DNA from: JBMNOI01 sp050942995
GTDB lineage: Bacteria > Chloroflexota > Anaerolineae > UBA1429
Direction of reading: 5' to 3'
DNA length: 33,434 nt
Assembly (NCBI GenBank): GCA_050942995.1
Contig: JBMNOI010000030.1
Span: 1-33,434, forward strand
The translations under genes were made by a program, and so were the position numbers. The notes beneath the pieces were generated by a model. That model was given only the letters and a program-made list of their open reading frames with translations. It ran no database searches and was not told the DNA's origin. Below are positions 14,926 to 22,581 of this stretch, in pieces (the stretch's first letter is position 1; every line of letters begins with the position of its first letter).

Positions 14926-14937
14926 GCAACCGCTTGC
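14926..14937. promoter_or_regulatory. LacI-family operator-like site upstream of the Gfo/Idh gene
   Basis: GCAACCGCTTGC matches GnAAnCGnTTnC at all eight fixed bases and has perfect GCAA/TTGC arms around the central CG. It overlaps a weak -35-like TTGCTT (14934-14939), though no good -10 follows at ideal spacing. The leader to the start at 15025 is about 90 bases and holds a 7-bp hairpin (14967-14973 with 14983-14989). Confidence 0.45.
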
Positions 14938-15024
14938 TTTTGCGTCGGATTGCGAGTAATCTCTGCTCGGCTCCGGCAGGTTGAGCCGATAGCGCAACGA
15001 AATACCAACATTCAAGGGGGAAGC

Positions 15025-16263
15025 ATGCCAGCAGATCCATTTCGTATGGCCATCATCGGGACGGGCGGCATCGCCAGGCGCCACGTGCAGGCGATGGAGG
15101 ACTTGAGACAGCGTGGACTGGACGATTTTATCGTCACCGCGGTGTGCGATGTGGATGAAGAAGCCGCCCGCGCGACGGCGCAGATGTTGCAAGAGGTGCA
15201 GGGCTCGGCGCCCGCCGTGTACGGCGACTATCGCCAGATTCTGGATGCCGGGGGGATCGACGGTGTCGATATCTGTCTGCCGCATGGCCTGCATCACGGC
15301 ACTGCGGTGGATTGCATGGAGGCCGGCGCACACGTGCTTTGTGAAAAGCCCCTGGGTATCACCATCCGGGCCTGTCGACTGATGGCCGAGACGGCCGATC
15401 GCACCGGGAAGGTGCTTTCGACGGCCGTGCCCTATCGTCGCCTGCCCGGCCAGCGCAAGGTACACTGGATTCTCAACGAGTCGGGGCTCATCGGCACGCC
15501 GCAGAGCTTTGTCCATCAGCATGCCCGGCCCCCTGCGCCGGTGGATCCGCAGCAGGCGCTGCGTCCCGCCGTCGTCTGGCGCCGAGACCGCCTCATGTCG
15601 GGCGGCGGTCCGGTAATGGATAGCGGGTTCCACTATTGCGACAGTATGCGCTATATGCTGGGCGAGGTCGATACGGTATACGCCCGCGCTTTCGCCCGCG
15701 AGGGAGACAAAATACTGTCGCTGAGTGAGACGCGGGAGAATAGTATATTCGCCACGCTGACCTTCAAGAATGGCGTGACCGGCATGTGGTCCTGGAGCAC
15801 GGCCTCTCCCGGCGAAGAGATGATGAACCTGGTCTTTCAGGGCTCCAAGGGGTCGATCCGCGATCTGACGCCCGGCCGGGCCAGCATCTTTCACATCTAC
15901 TGGCGCGAGCCCAAGGGCGATCTGTTCGAGGTCGGCCAGTTGACGCTGGAGGATGGCTCGACGCTGACGCTGGACGATATCACGCCCCAGTATCGTGAGG
16001 CGATGGGCGAGGAACGTCTGGCCGCCCTCTATCCGTGCGGGATCGAGGACGGGTTCGCCTTTGAGATCTGGGAGTTTGTGCAGGCGGCGCGGGGCGAGAT
16101 CGACGGTGTCGAGGTGGACGGCTGGGGCGGCCTGCACTCTATGGCCATCTGCCAGGCGATCTATGAATCGGCTCTCACCGGCGATGTGGTGTGTGTCGAC
16201 GATATCATCTCGGGCGCCCGGCGCAAGTATCAGGAGACCATCGACGAGCACTGGGGGCTATGA
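15025..16263 (+). CDS. Gfo/Idh/MocA family NAD(P)-dependent oxidoreductase
   Basis: Predicted 412-residue sugar or inositol dehydrogenase-type enzyme. The N-terminal Rossmann domain has GTGGIARRH (12-20), CDVDEEAARA with an Asp for NAD(H) ribose recognition, and the family-defining EKPLG with Lys108. The C-terminal domain carries MDSGFHYCDSMRYMLG, the usual substrate-binding Asp/His helix. Family members oxidise a hydroxyl of sugars, cyclitols or amino-sugars. The ATG at 15025 was chosen for AAGGGGGAAG just upstream; the longer frame to 14755 has no family content. A LacI-type operator-like site lies about 90 bases upstream, which fits sugar-responsive control. The exact substrate is unknown. 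Confidence 0.9.
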   Translation: MPADPFRMAIIGTGGIARRHVQAMEDLRQRGLDDFIVTAVCDVDEEAARATAQMLQEVQGSAPAVYGDYRQILDAGGIDGVDICLPHGLHHGTAVDCMEAGAHVLCEKPLGITIRACRLMAETADRTGKVLSTAVPYRRLPGQRKVHWILNESGLIGTPQSFVHQHARPPAPVDPQQALRPAVVWRRDRLMSGGGPVMDSGFHYCDSMRYMLGEVDTVYARAFAREGDKILSLSETRENSIFATLTFKNGVTGMWSWSTASPGEEMMNLVFQGSKGSIRDLTPGRASIFHIYWREPKGDLFEVGQLTLEDGSTLTLDDITPQYREAMGEERLAALYPCGIEDGFAFEIWEFVQAARGEIDGVEVDGWGGLHSMAICQAIYESALTGDVVCVDDIISGARRKYQETIDEHWGL

Positions 16264-16309
16264 GCCCGGACGGGCACGTCGAAGCCGCAGTGATAGAATC
16301 CGATGAGAG

Positions 16310-16338
16310 CGGGGGAGGGTGGTCCACACCCTCCCCCG
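16310..16338 (+). terminator. Hairpin terminator after the Gfo/Idh gene
   Basis: CGGGGGAGGGTG (16310-16321) pairs perfectly with 16327-16338 around loop GTCCA, 46 bases after the stop codon. The stem is very GC-rich but no U-tract follows at once. Confidence 0.55.
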
Positions 16339-16384
16339 TTCGTCATGGAATCCCCTTTTGAGACGTGTTAGCGGCCGAACTACC

Positions 16385-16957
16385 CTACTCTTTTGGCCGG
16401 GGGAAGGTGCGTGGGGCAAAGGCGCGATCCACCTTTTCGGCAAAGCGCCAGTAGCCACGGCCGACGAATCCGATCGCTCTGGCCCGGACCGGATCGAGCT
16501 GCCCCTGCTCATCCAGTGCCCAGTCCTCTGCATGCGTCGCGACGGCCAGCCCCACGAACACGTCGTGCGAGCCCAGCGAGAGGGTATCGCGCACGCGACA
16601 TTCGATGCTCACCGGGCACTCGGCGATGAGAGGAGGGCGCACCTCGGCGGCGGGCTCGGGCGTCAGGCCGGTGTCGGCAAACTTGTCCACGTCGGCGCCG
16701 GATCGGATGCCGCAATAATCCACCTCTGCCGCGATCTCGGCGGTGGGCAGGTTGACCACGAATTCGCCCGTCTCGGAGATGAGACGGTGCGAGTGGCGCT
16801 CCGGGCGAACGCTGATGCCGATGGTCAACGGCTCCAGACAGAGCATGTACACCTCGCCCAGGGTGATGATATTGGGGCGGCCGTCGGTGTCGCAGCAGGT
16901 GATGAGCGCCGCCGGGGTGGGGTAGACCGGCCGAAAGACGTCTCTGCGTCGCTTCAT
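16385..16957 (-). CDS. Flavin reductase-like FMN-binding split-barrel protein
   Basis: Predicted 190-residue protein of the flavin reductase-like / split-barrel family that binds FMN and transfers electrons from NAD(P)H. Typical features are an N-terminal VYPTPAALITCCDTDGRPNI (strand with flavin-contacting Thr), PLTIGISVRPERHSHRLI and the EFVVNLPTAEI strand with the downstream GADVDKF helix. The ATG at 16957 follows GGAGGGG by 8 bases. It is convergent with the Gfo/Idh gene and lies downstream of the dehydrogenase gene on the same strand, 89 bases after it. Its partner enzyme is not evident in the window. Confidence 0.85.
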   Translation of the reverse strand: MKRRRDVFRPVYPTPAALITCCDTDGRPNIITLGEVYMLCLEPLTIGISVRPERHSHRLISETGEFVVNLPTAEIAAEVDYCGIRSGADVDKFADTGLTPEPAAEVRPPLIAECPVSIECRVRDTLSLGSHDVFVGLAVATHAEDWALDEQGQLDPVRARAIGFVGRGYWRFAEKVDRAFAPRTFPRPKE

Positions 16958-16992
16958 ACTATTGCCCCTCCGGGTCGGTAGATTCAGGTCGG

Positions 16993-17036
16993 CCCTTCCC
17001 CTCGCGCCAGAGATCGGTCTGCCATGAGGGGAAGGG
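16993..17036 (-). terminator. Long-loop hairpin between dehydrogenase and flavin reductase genes
   Basis: CCCTTCCCCTC (16993-17003) pairs with GAGGGGAAGGG (17026-17036), an 11-bp stem with a 22-base loop, starting 10 bases after the dehydrogenase stop. There is no U-tract, so it may only partly separate the two genes. Confidence 0.4.
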
Positions 17037-17046
17037 GTTACGATGC

Positions 17047-18123
17047 TCAGGGGGTGAGGACGACCTTGATGGACTCATCCCCACGATGGGCGATATCCAG
17101 CCCGCGGGCAAATTCGCTCAGGGGTAGTTCGTGGCTGATCATGGCGGGGCCGTCGACGATGCCCCGCTGCAGGTAGTCGATGGCCAGCGGGTAGCAGTAG
17201 GGGCCCAGATGGGCGCCGTGAATGTTCAGCTCCTTGACGTCGCCGATGATGGACCAGTCCACCGCCACGGGGCCTGCGTGCACGCTGAATTCGACAAAGG
17301 TGCCCAGTCGGCGCAGCATCTGCAGCCCCTGGGATACGGCGGGTCCGGCGCCGGTAGCCTCGATATAGACGTCGCAGCCGTACCCCTCGGTGAGATCGAG
17401 GATACGCCGCACGGCATCCCCCTCACTCACATTAATCGCCAGGTCGGCGCCCAGGCGGCGGGCCAGTTCCAGACGGTGTGGCTTCATATCCAGGGCGATG
17501 AGATTCCCCGGCCCTTTCAGGCGGGCCACCTGCAACATGGCCAGGCCGATGGGGCCCATGCCGGCGATGACGACGGTATCGCCCAACTGGATTTCGCCGC
17601 GTTGTACGGTGTGGATGGCGCAGGCCAGCGGTTCGATAAAGGCCGCCTGAACCGCGGGAATCTCTTTGGGTACGCGATGGACGATGGCGTTGGCCGGGAA
17701 GCGCATATACTCGGCCCAGGAGCCCTCGGCCCGGTCCTTCTTGAATCCATAGATATCGTGCCGGTGGCACATCCAGTACTGGCCATGGCGGCAGAAGCGG
17801 CACTCCCAGCAGGGGACGATCTGCTCCGAGACGGCGTGGTCGCCGATGGCCAGGCCGCACTTTTCCGCGGCGCCCTCGCCCAGGGCCACCACCTTGCCCA
17901 CAAACTCGTGGCCGGGGATGACGGGCGTCTCGATATAGGGCTCGATCTCGTCCGAGCCCCACACCCGGGCGCCGTGATAGGTTTTGACGTCGCTGGCGCA
18001 GATGCCGCTGGCCAGCACGCGCACCAGCACTTCACCGGGGCCGATCTCGGGCACCGGCACCGTCTCTAGTCGATAATCTTCGGGGCCGTACACACGCACG
18101 GCTTGCATGGTCTTGGGTATCAT
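17047..18123 (-). CDS. Zinc-dependent alcohol/polyol dehydrogenase (MDR superfamily)
   Basis: Predicted 358-residue medium-chain dehydrogenase. The catalytic zinc site is visible as SGICASD (Cys42) and PGHEF (His72, Glu73). The structural zinc lobe is the four-cysteine set Cys105, Cys108, Cys111 and Cys119 in CWECRFCRHGQYWMC. The NAD fold has VVIAGMGPIGLAM (184-196), and an acidic residue after it (ALDMKPHR) favours NAD over NADP. The overall sequence recalls the sorbitol / threonine / erythritol-threitol dehydrogenase group, so a polyol or sugar-acid alcohol is the likely substrate. The ATG at 18123 has GAGGAG 9 bases upstream; the longer frame to 18417 crosses the REP-like repeat and is not coding. 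Confidence 0.9.
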   Translation of the reverse strand: MIPKTMQAVRVYGPEDYRLETVPVPEIGPGEVLVRVLASGICASDVKTYHGARVWGSDEIEPYIETPVIPGHEFVGKVVALGEGAAEKCGLAIGDHAVSEQIVPCWECRFCRHGQYWMCHRHDIYGFKKDRAEGSWAEYMRFPANAIVHRVPKEIPAVQAAFIEPLACAIHTVQRGEIQLGDTVVIAGMGPIGLAMLQVARLKGPGNLIALDMKPHRLELARRLGADLAINVSEGDAVRRILDLTEGYGCDVYIEATGAGPAVSQGLQMLRRLGTFVEFSVHAGPVAVDWSIIGDVKELNIHGAHLGPYCYPLAIDYLQRGIVDGPAMISHELPLSEFARGLDIAHRGDESIKVVLTP

Positions 18124-18463
18124 GATGGTTGCTCCTCGGTCAGGATGGATCTGGGGCATGGCCGGTCGCTCCGGCGGCCCCTGTGTCCCTAGTATACGTC
18201 GGATGGTCGCCTCAGGCCAGTGTGCGCAGGATAATTGAACTCGATTTTTTTGGGGGGGGATTTGTGGAGCCCGCAGCGCCCTCACCCCGTCGTCCAACGA
18301 CGACCCTCTCCCACATGTGTGGGAGAGGGTGGGAGTCGCAGCGGTGCATTCAGGCAGTGAGTACACTGGCGGTGAGTACACCGCGCGGCTCCCGGGTGAG
18401 GGCGAAAATGCAGCCATGCGAATGTAAAAGCTTAAAATGCAATTGCTCTTGCCAGTGGAGCGG
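18124..18463. other. Intergenic region with palindromes and short repeats
   Basis: This 340-base stretch has no convincing gene. It contains a TATACT -10-like hexamer for the dehydrogenase gene (18196-18191, no clear -35), a homopolymer junction of seven T and eight G residues near 18244-18259, two adjacent hairpins (18288-18302, 18303-18330) and a 15-bp-period direct repeat of GTGAGTACAC (18357-18366 and 18372-18381). Confidence 0.65.
18288..18330. repeat. Dispersed palindromic (REP-like) element, copy 2
   Basis: A short hairpin CGTCGT-CCA-ACGACG (18288-18302) abuts a perfect 13-bp stem ACCCTCTCCCACA with its complement (18303-18330). The second stem shares the CTCTCCC...GGGAGAG core with the element at 8894-8923, and the first resembles the GTCG..CAACGAC loop of the GH3 terminator. 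Confidence 0.55.
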
Positions 18464-19015
18464 CTAGAGCAGGCTCAGGGCCGAGTAGATCTCGCGAAGG
18501 AATCGGCTGGGCACGGTGGCCAGCCGACGGGTGTGCCGGAACCCGCAGCGCAACGAGAGCGCCTCCCAGGTGGGGTAGGCCAGGGGATAGGGCACCCAGG
18601 TGTTGCCTTGATCGACATTGTACTCCACCAGGATCATTCGTCCGCTCGGATCATCCTTCTCCGGTGGGCGCAGATAGCGACGAAGAAGGCGCACCGTTTC
18701 ATCCTTGTCGCGCACAAAATGCAGGGCGTTGGCCATGATGATGCCGTCCAGCGGCGGCAGATCCAGCGGATGGATGAAATTGGCGACGATATAGTGCACC
18801 GTCGTGTCGGGGAAACGGCTACGCATCAACGCCCGCTGATCGTCCAGCGCCCGGGCATCCCGGTCGATGGAGTAGATGGTGGCGCCGGGGCCGAGCAGGT
18901 CGGCCAGGGCCAGAGTAAAGGCACCCTGACCCGATCCAAAATCGGCCCACACCCCGTCGGGATCGGGCGCCTCGATTCCCTCACGCAACAGCCGCACATG
19001 ATCCTCGTGTTTCAT
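18464..19015 (-). CDS. Class I SAM-dependent methyltransferase
   Basis: Predicted 183-residue methyltransferase with SAM-binding motif I VWADFGSGQGAFT (22-34), an acidic residue closing the next strand (YSIDRDARAL) and motif IV-like LPPLDGIIMANALHFV. The substrate is not evident. The ATG at 19015 overlaps the stop of the upstream RlmM-like gene as ATGA, so the two are translationally coupled. That coupling makes a role in RNA modification or translation possible, but small-molecule methylation cannot be excluded. Confidence 0.82.
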   Translation of the reverse strand: MKHEDHVRLLREGIEAPDPDGVWADFGSGQGAFTLALADLLGPGATIYSIDRDARALDDQRALMRSRFPDTTVHYIVANFIHPLDLPPLDGIIMANALHFVRDKDETVRLLRRYLRPPEKDDPSGRMILVEYNVDQGNTWVPYPLAYPTWEALSLRCGFRHTRRLATVPSRFLREIYSALSLL

Positions 19016-20121
19016 GCTTCCCCGCCCATCGAGCTCTCACTGCGTGGCCGCAGGCAAACGGTGATCTCGCTGCGGTTATGGAAGAGCTGGCGGGCGGCCA
19101 CCACCTCGTAGGCCTCACGCAGGATATTCAGCGCGTGGTCGATGGCGTTTCGTCGCCTCTGTTCGGGAAGCTTGAGGGTCATCAAGGCGTGGCCGTCTCG
19201 ATCCCGTGCATCGGCATAGGCCACCATCAGGCGCGCCGAATCGCGGGCATCCATGCGCATATCGTTGACGATGAGGTCGAACCGCTCCGGCCCACGCGAT
19301 AGATAGGCTCCGGCCGTCATGCGCATGTGGCGCACACCCGAATCGGCCACCAGAGTGGGGTGCAGATCGGCGGGATCCACGGCGATGACGCGCAATCCCC
19401 TCTGGCGTAATACGCGGGTCCAGCCACCGGGGGCTGCGCCCAGATCCAGCGCCAGCCCCCGCTCGGGCAGCGGCACGGCGAACGTCTCGACGGCTTCCAG
19501 CAGCTTGAACTCGGCGCGGCTGATCTGCCCCTTCTCCCGGGCGAAGCGGCGCACCCCTCCCGCCCAGGCGGAAAGGTTGTACTCTACCGGCGACAGGCCC
19601 AGAAACACCGTGGGCACGCCGTCGTAGACGGCCACAACTACCGATACGACCTGTTCCGGATTACGCACATCCAGCGGGGCGCCGGTGGCGCCTGACAGTG
19701 CATCGGCCAGGGCCGAATTGACATCATAAGGGCGATAGGCGGCATCTTGCGTCGCCTCGATCAGGATGCGGCTCTGCACCGAAAAGGGGGCCGAGGGATC
19801 GATCATATCGGCCAGCCGTTCAACGGCGACGGCACGCAACCTCTGCACCGCCTCCGGCCCGGCGGATAGCGGCATCACCTCCTGTACCGGGCATAGATGC
19901 CGCACAAAGATGGGCGGCGAGCGTCGCCAGACCTCTGCCAGCGCCCAGTAGCTATCGGGCAGGCGGAGTATCATCACGCCGAGGACGGGCTCGGCCAGCA
20001 CCCGGGCATCGGGGGCCGCCGATTCGATCTCTTTGCGGGCCAGTTCGACGAAATCGGCATCGGCTGTAACAATGGCGTCGGGCGGCGGCGTTTTCGGGGT
20101 GACATTCGTTTCCTGATTCAA
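19012..20121 (-). CDS. RlmM/FtsJ-like RNA 2'-O-methyltransferase
   Basis: Predicted 369-residue protein with an N-terminal region that looks like a THUMP-type RNA-binding part (to about 180), then an FtsJ-type Rossmann methyltransferase domain. SAM motif I is LDLGAAPGGWTRVL (225-238). The catalytic K-D-K-E set of 2'-O-methyltransferases is visible as Lys206 (AEFKLLEA), Asp287 (IVNDMRMD), Lys317 (MTLKLPE) and Glu352 (RSEITVCL). This matches RlmM, which methylates 23S rRNA, though a diverged target is possible. The start codon is TTG at 20121, with GGAAGAG about 4 bases upstream; the family region begins directly after it. The gene is 110 bases downstream of the sulfatase and overlaps the following methyltransferase by 4 bases. 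Confidence 0.85.
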   Translation of the reverse strand: MNQETNVTPKTPPPDAIVTADADFVELARKEIESAAPDARVLAEPVLGVMILRLPDSYWALAEVWRRSPPIFVRHLCPVQEVMPLSAGPEAVQRLRAVAVERLADMIDPSAPFSVQSRILIEATQDAAYRPYDVNSALADALSGATGAPLDVRNPEQVVSVVVAVYDGVPTVFLGLSPVEYNLSAWAGGVRRFAREKGQISRAEFKLLEAVETFAVPLPERGLALDLGAAPGGWTRVLRQRGLRVIAVDPADLHPTLVADSGVRHMRMTAGAYLSRGPERFDLIVNDMRMDARDSARLMVAYADARDRDGHALMTLKLPEQRRRNAIDHALNILREAYEVVAARQLFHNRSEITVCLRPRSESSMGGEA

Positions 20122-20231
20122 TCGCTCTTCCGTTCCTTTACAAATACAGTCAGGATAGTTGCTCGGGGGTGAGATATGGCGACGCGCCCGCCTCCGGCCT
20201 CGTCGGAACCGGGCAGGCGCGTCAAAGACGG

Positions 20232-21725
20232 CTAGTGGCGCACGTCGATGTCGTACATCTCGGTGTGATAGCCGGGCCAGCTCGTATTGCGCCGGTCGCG
20301 GGTCGAGTCGCCCTGAGGCGGCCGGGCGATGAGTTCGCCGTCCTGCACAAAGGGAGACCGTCGCGCCTCGTGCCGGCGGATCATCTCGCCCCGTAGCGCG
20401 GCGCGCTGCTCCTCATACTCGGCCCTTCCGGCCAGGTTATGGAGCTCCTGCGGGTCGGTCTCGAGATCGAAGAGTTGCTCGGCGGGGCCCTCGGGATAAT
20501 AAGAGTATTTCCAGCGACCGTCGGTAATCGAGAGGTGCGAGGGATCGTCCATGCTGCCGGCCATGGCCTCCAGATAGCGGCGTGGCTCATCCAGCTCACC
20601 CCGCGCCAGCGCGATCAGGTCCTGACCGTCGATGCCGGTCTCGGGCGCCTCGCCGAATGCCGGGCCGCCGGCGGCGGCGACCAGGGTGGGCAGGATGTCG
20701 GCATGAGTTACCGGGGTATCCACCGTCGTCCCGTGACGGCGGTCGGCCCAGCTCTTGGGCAAACGCAGCACGAACGGGATGTGAGCCGACGGCTCGTGGA
20801 AGAACGATTTGGCCCCGGCGTGATGGTCGCCCAGGTATTCGCCATGATCCGATGTGTAGAGGATGAGGGTGTCATCGAACAGGCCCAGATCCTGCAGGGC
20901 GGCGAATACGCGGCCCATATTGTAATCGACTTGCGTGATGAGCCCGTAATAGGCCGCCCGCGCCTCGCGGATGACCTCCGGCGGCACCAGGTCGAACGAT
21001 TGCTTCTCGCGCTGTCGCGCGAATGCGGCGGGGCAGGCGTCCCCCTCGGACCAGTCGCCGTATACCGGTGGTGGAATGGGACTGTTGCGATACATCGAGT
21101 AGTAAGGCTCGGGCGGATCCAGCGGCGGGTGCGGCTTGCTGAACGAACACCAGAGGAAAAAGGGCACCGTAGGGTCTCGCCTCTCGCGAATATACTCTAC
21201 ACACTGCTCGGCGATCCATGATGTCAGCGTGAGGCTCTCGGGCACGGTGGCCATGGTGGGGTACAGCTCGTTCTGCCCCAGGCCGTGATGCATGGGTTGC
21301 GGCACATCCAGCCCCAATCGCTGCATCTGCCGGTAATAGTCGGCGGGCAGGATCATCTCGTCAAAGCCGTGCCGGGCGCGTTCGGGGCCAAAGTGCATCT
21401 TGCCGATGGCGGCGGTCTGGTAGCCCAGACGCCTCAGCAGAGCGGGCAGGGTGTCCTCGCGCCCCATGACCTGAGATGTGAGGCCGTTGCCCGGCTCGCC
21501 ATGCGTGAAAACATACTTTCCCGTCATGATCGAGATGCGCGCCGGCACACAAAGGGGGCAATCGGCGTAGGCGGCGCGAAATGTGATGCCCTCACGACAG
21601 AGGTGATCGTAATGGGGCGTACGCAGGAACGAGGGCGCGGGAGAGCCGGGCACTCCGGCGCCGGCCACGTCATAACGCTGCTGATCGGTCGTAATCAGCA
21701 GGATATTGGGCCCGTTAGAAGGCAT
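20232..21725 (-). CDS. Sulfatase (formylglycine-dependent arylsulfatase family)
   Basis: Predicted 497-residue sulfatase. The N-terminus NILLITTDQQRYD provides metal-binding Asp14 and Gln15. The maturation motif is CVPAR, with Cys59 the residue oxidised to formylglycine, followed by ISIMTGKYVFTHG. AIGKMHFG and YTSDHGEYLGDH supply further active-site residues. The enzyme would hydrolyse sulfate esters (or phosphonate esters in some relatives). It lacks a signal peptide, so it is probably cytoplasmic. No maturase gene is in the window. The ATG at 21725 has GAGGAGGAC upstream; the longer frame runs into the promoter. It is divergent from the TetR gene and preceded by a promoter overlapped by a LacI-type operator-like site. 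Confidence 0.92.
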   Translation of the reverse strand: MPSNGPNILLITTDQQRYDVAGAGVPGSPAPSFLRTPHYDHLCREGITFRAAYADCPLCVPARISIMTGKYVFTHGEPGNGLTSQVMGREDTLPALLRRLGYQTAAIGKMHFGPERARHGFDEMILPADYYRQMQRLGLDVPQPMHHGLGQNELYPTMATVPESLTLTSWIAEQCVEYIRERRDPTVPFFLWCSFSKPHPPLDPPEPYYSMYRNSPIPPPVYGDWSEGDACPAAFARQREKQSFDLVPPEVIREARAAYYGLITQVDYNMGRVFAALQDLGLFDDTLILYTSDHGEYLGDHHAGAKSFFHEPSAHIPFVLRLPKSWADRRHGTTVDTPVTHADILPTLVAAAGGPAFGEAPETGIDGQDLIALARGELDEPRRYLEAMAGSMDDPSHLSITDGRWKYSYYPEGPAEQLFDLETDPQELHNLAGRAEYEEQRAALRGEMIRRHEARRSPFVQDGELIARPPQGDSTRDRRNTSWPGYHTEMYDIDVRH

Positions 21726-21785
21726 GGAACCTGTCCTCCTCTTCTTTTTCCCGCCTGAACGGGATGGGCGACTGCCAACACCCGC

Positions 21786-21815
21786 AGGATACGCGCAACC
21801 GGGGGGTATGGTCAA
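21786..21815 (-). promoter_or_regulatory. Promoter of the sulfatase gene
   Basis: Minus-strand TTGACC (21815-21810, five of six), an 18-base spacer and TATCCT (21791-21786, four of six), about 60 bases upstream of the ATG. Confidence 0.5.
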
Positions 21816-21823
21816 CCGTTTCC
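21812..21823. promoter_or_regulatory. LacI-family operator-like site over the sulfatase -35
   Basis: Minus-strand GGAAACGGTTGA matches GnAAnCGnTTnC at seven of eight fixed bases and covers part of the -35 box at 21810-21815. Same caution as for the site at 2386. Confidence 0.35.
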
Positions 21824-21871
21824 GGTGCGCCGGGATAAAGCGGCTTTTTGATGGGGTAAAAGAACAGGATC

Positions 21872-21900
21872 TTGACGGGATAATTCTTACGCCGTATAAT
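21872..21900 (+). promoter_or_regulatory. Near-consensus promoter of the TetR-ABC operon
   Basis: TTGACG (21872-21877), a 17-base spacer and perfect TATAAT (21895-21900). This is the strongest sigma-70/SigA promoter in the window. The TetR ATG is 49 bases beyond the -10. Confidence 0.85.
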
Positions 21901-21916
21901 ATATACGCTGTATATA
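21900..21916. promoter_or_regulatory. Palindromic operator-like site overlapping the -10 and start of transcription
   Basis: TATATAC-GCT-GTATATA is a perfect 7-bp inverted repeat with a 3-base centre, starting in the -10 hexamer and covering the expected +1. Position and symmetry fit autorepression by the TetR protein encoded 33 bases downstream. Confidence 0.65.
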
Positions 21917-21948
21917 GAACGATCCGTGACCCCCGAAAGGAGGAGAAG

Positions 21949-22572
21949 ATGGCGCGCCCCAGGCGAACGCCCGAGCAGATCGCCGAGATGCGCGAGCGGA
22001 TCCTGCAGGCCGCCCTGGATATCTTGAATCAGGAGGGCTTTGAGGCGCTGAGCATCCGTGCCATTGCCGAGCGTCTTGGTATCTCGCATATGACGTTCTA
22101 CACCTATTTTCGTAGTCGTGAAGAGCTGATGATGACACTGGATGAGCGCCAGCGCGAGCACATCCAGGAGCACCGCGCCGAGATGTTGCGTGAGGCGGCT
22201 CAAGGAGACGTGTGCCAGGTGATCCGCGAATGGTTGGGGATCGGCGTTCGTCTCGCCACGCGGCATCCACACATCTATCACTTTTTGTGGGTACAGCCCA
22301 TCGATGCGAAACGGTCTGCAAATCAACATCAAAAGATCAGGGATAGTCTGGACCATCTCGCCGAGTTGATTCGTCTGGGGCAGGAGTGTGGCCGTCTCGT
22401 CGAGCGCGATCCGCTGGTGGCTGCCGGAGTCGTGTTTGGCACCGTCAATGCGCCGTTGATCATGTACCATGGCGGGCGCCTGCCAGACGCCGAGCTGCGC
22501 GACCGGCTGGTGAATGAGGCAATCGATATGGCGATGGGATATCTTTGTAGCAAAAATGCAGAAACGATATAA
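21949..22572 (+). CDS. TetR/AcrR family transcriptional regulator
   Basis: Predicted 207-residue TetR-type repressor. The N-terminal helix-turn-helix (about 14-60) is clear: ILQAALDILNQEGFEALSIR, then AIAERLGISHMTFYTYFRSREEL. The C-terminal domain, which would sense a ligand, is all-helical and not assigned. The ATG at 21949 has AGGAGGAG just upstream; the longer frame to 21706 runs through the promoter and is not coding. It is the first gene of a module with two ABC half-transporters starting 9 bases after its stop, so it probably represses its own efflux pump and releases on binding a substrate. Confidence 0.9.
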   Translation: MARPRRTPEQIAEMRERILQAALDILNQEGFEALSIRAIAERLGISHMTFYTYFRSREELMMTLDERQREHIQEHRAEMLREAAQGDVCQVIREWLGIGVRLATRHPHIYHFLWVQPIDAKRSANQHQKIRDSLDHLAELIRLGQECGRLVERDPLVAAGVVFGTVNAPLIMYHGGRLPDAELRDRLVNEAIDMAMGYLCSKNAETI

Positions 22573-22581
22573 GGAGCCTCT

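Noticed and set aside
14787..14984. 65-residue frame with a good AAGGAGG ribosome-like site upstream of the Gfo/Idh gene
   Set aside because: Its third-position GC (about 58 percent by hand count) is far below that of neighbouring genes, and the region overlaps the operator-like site and leader hairpin; more likely non-coding.
14698..16251. 517-residue minus-strand frame opposite the Gfo/Idh gene
   Set aside because: Shadow frame with His/Arg/Ala-rich composition; the plus strand has GTGGIA and EKPLG motifs and a ribosome site.
18288..18381. CRISPR-like array
   Set aside because: Only adjacent hairpins and one pair of 10-bp direct repeats; no regular spacers and no cas genes.
18129..18467. 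Plus-strand frame across the intergenic palindromes
   Set aside because: Translates through REP-like repeats and homopolymers, with no ribosome site or domain.
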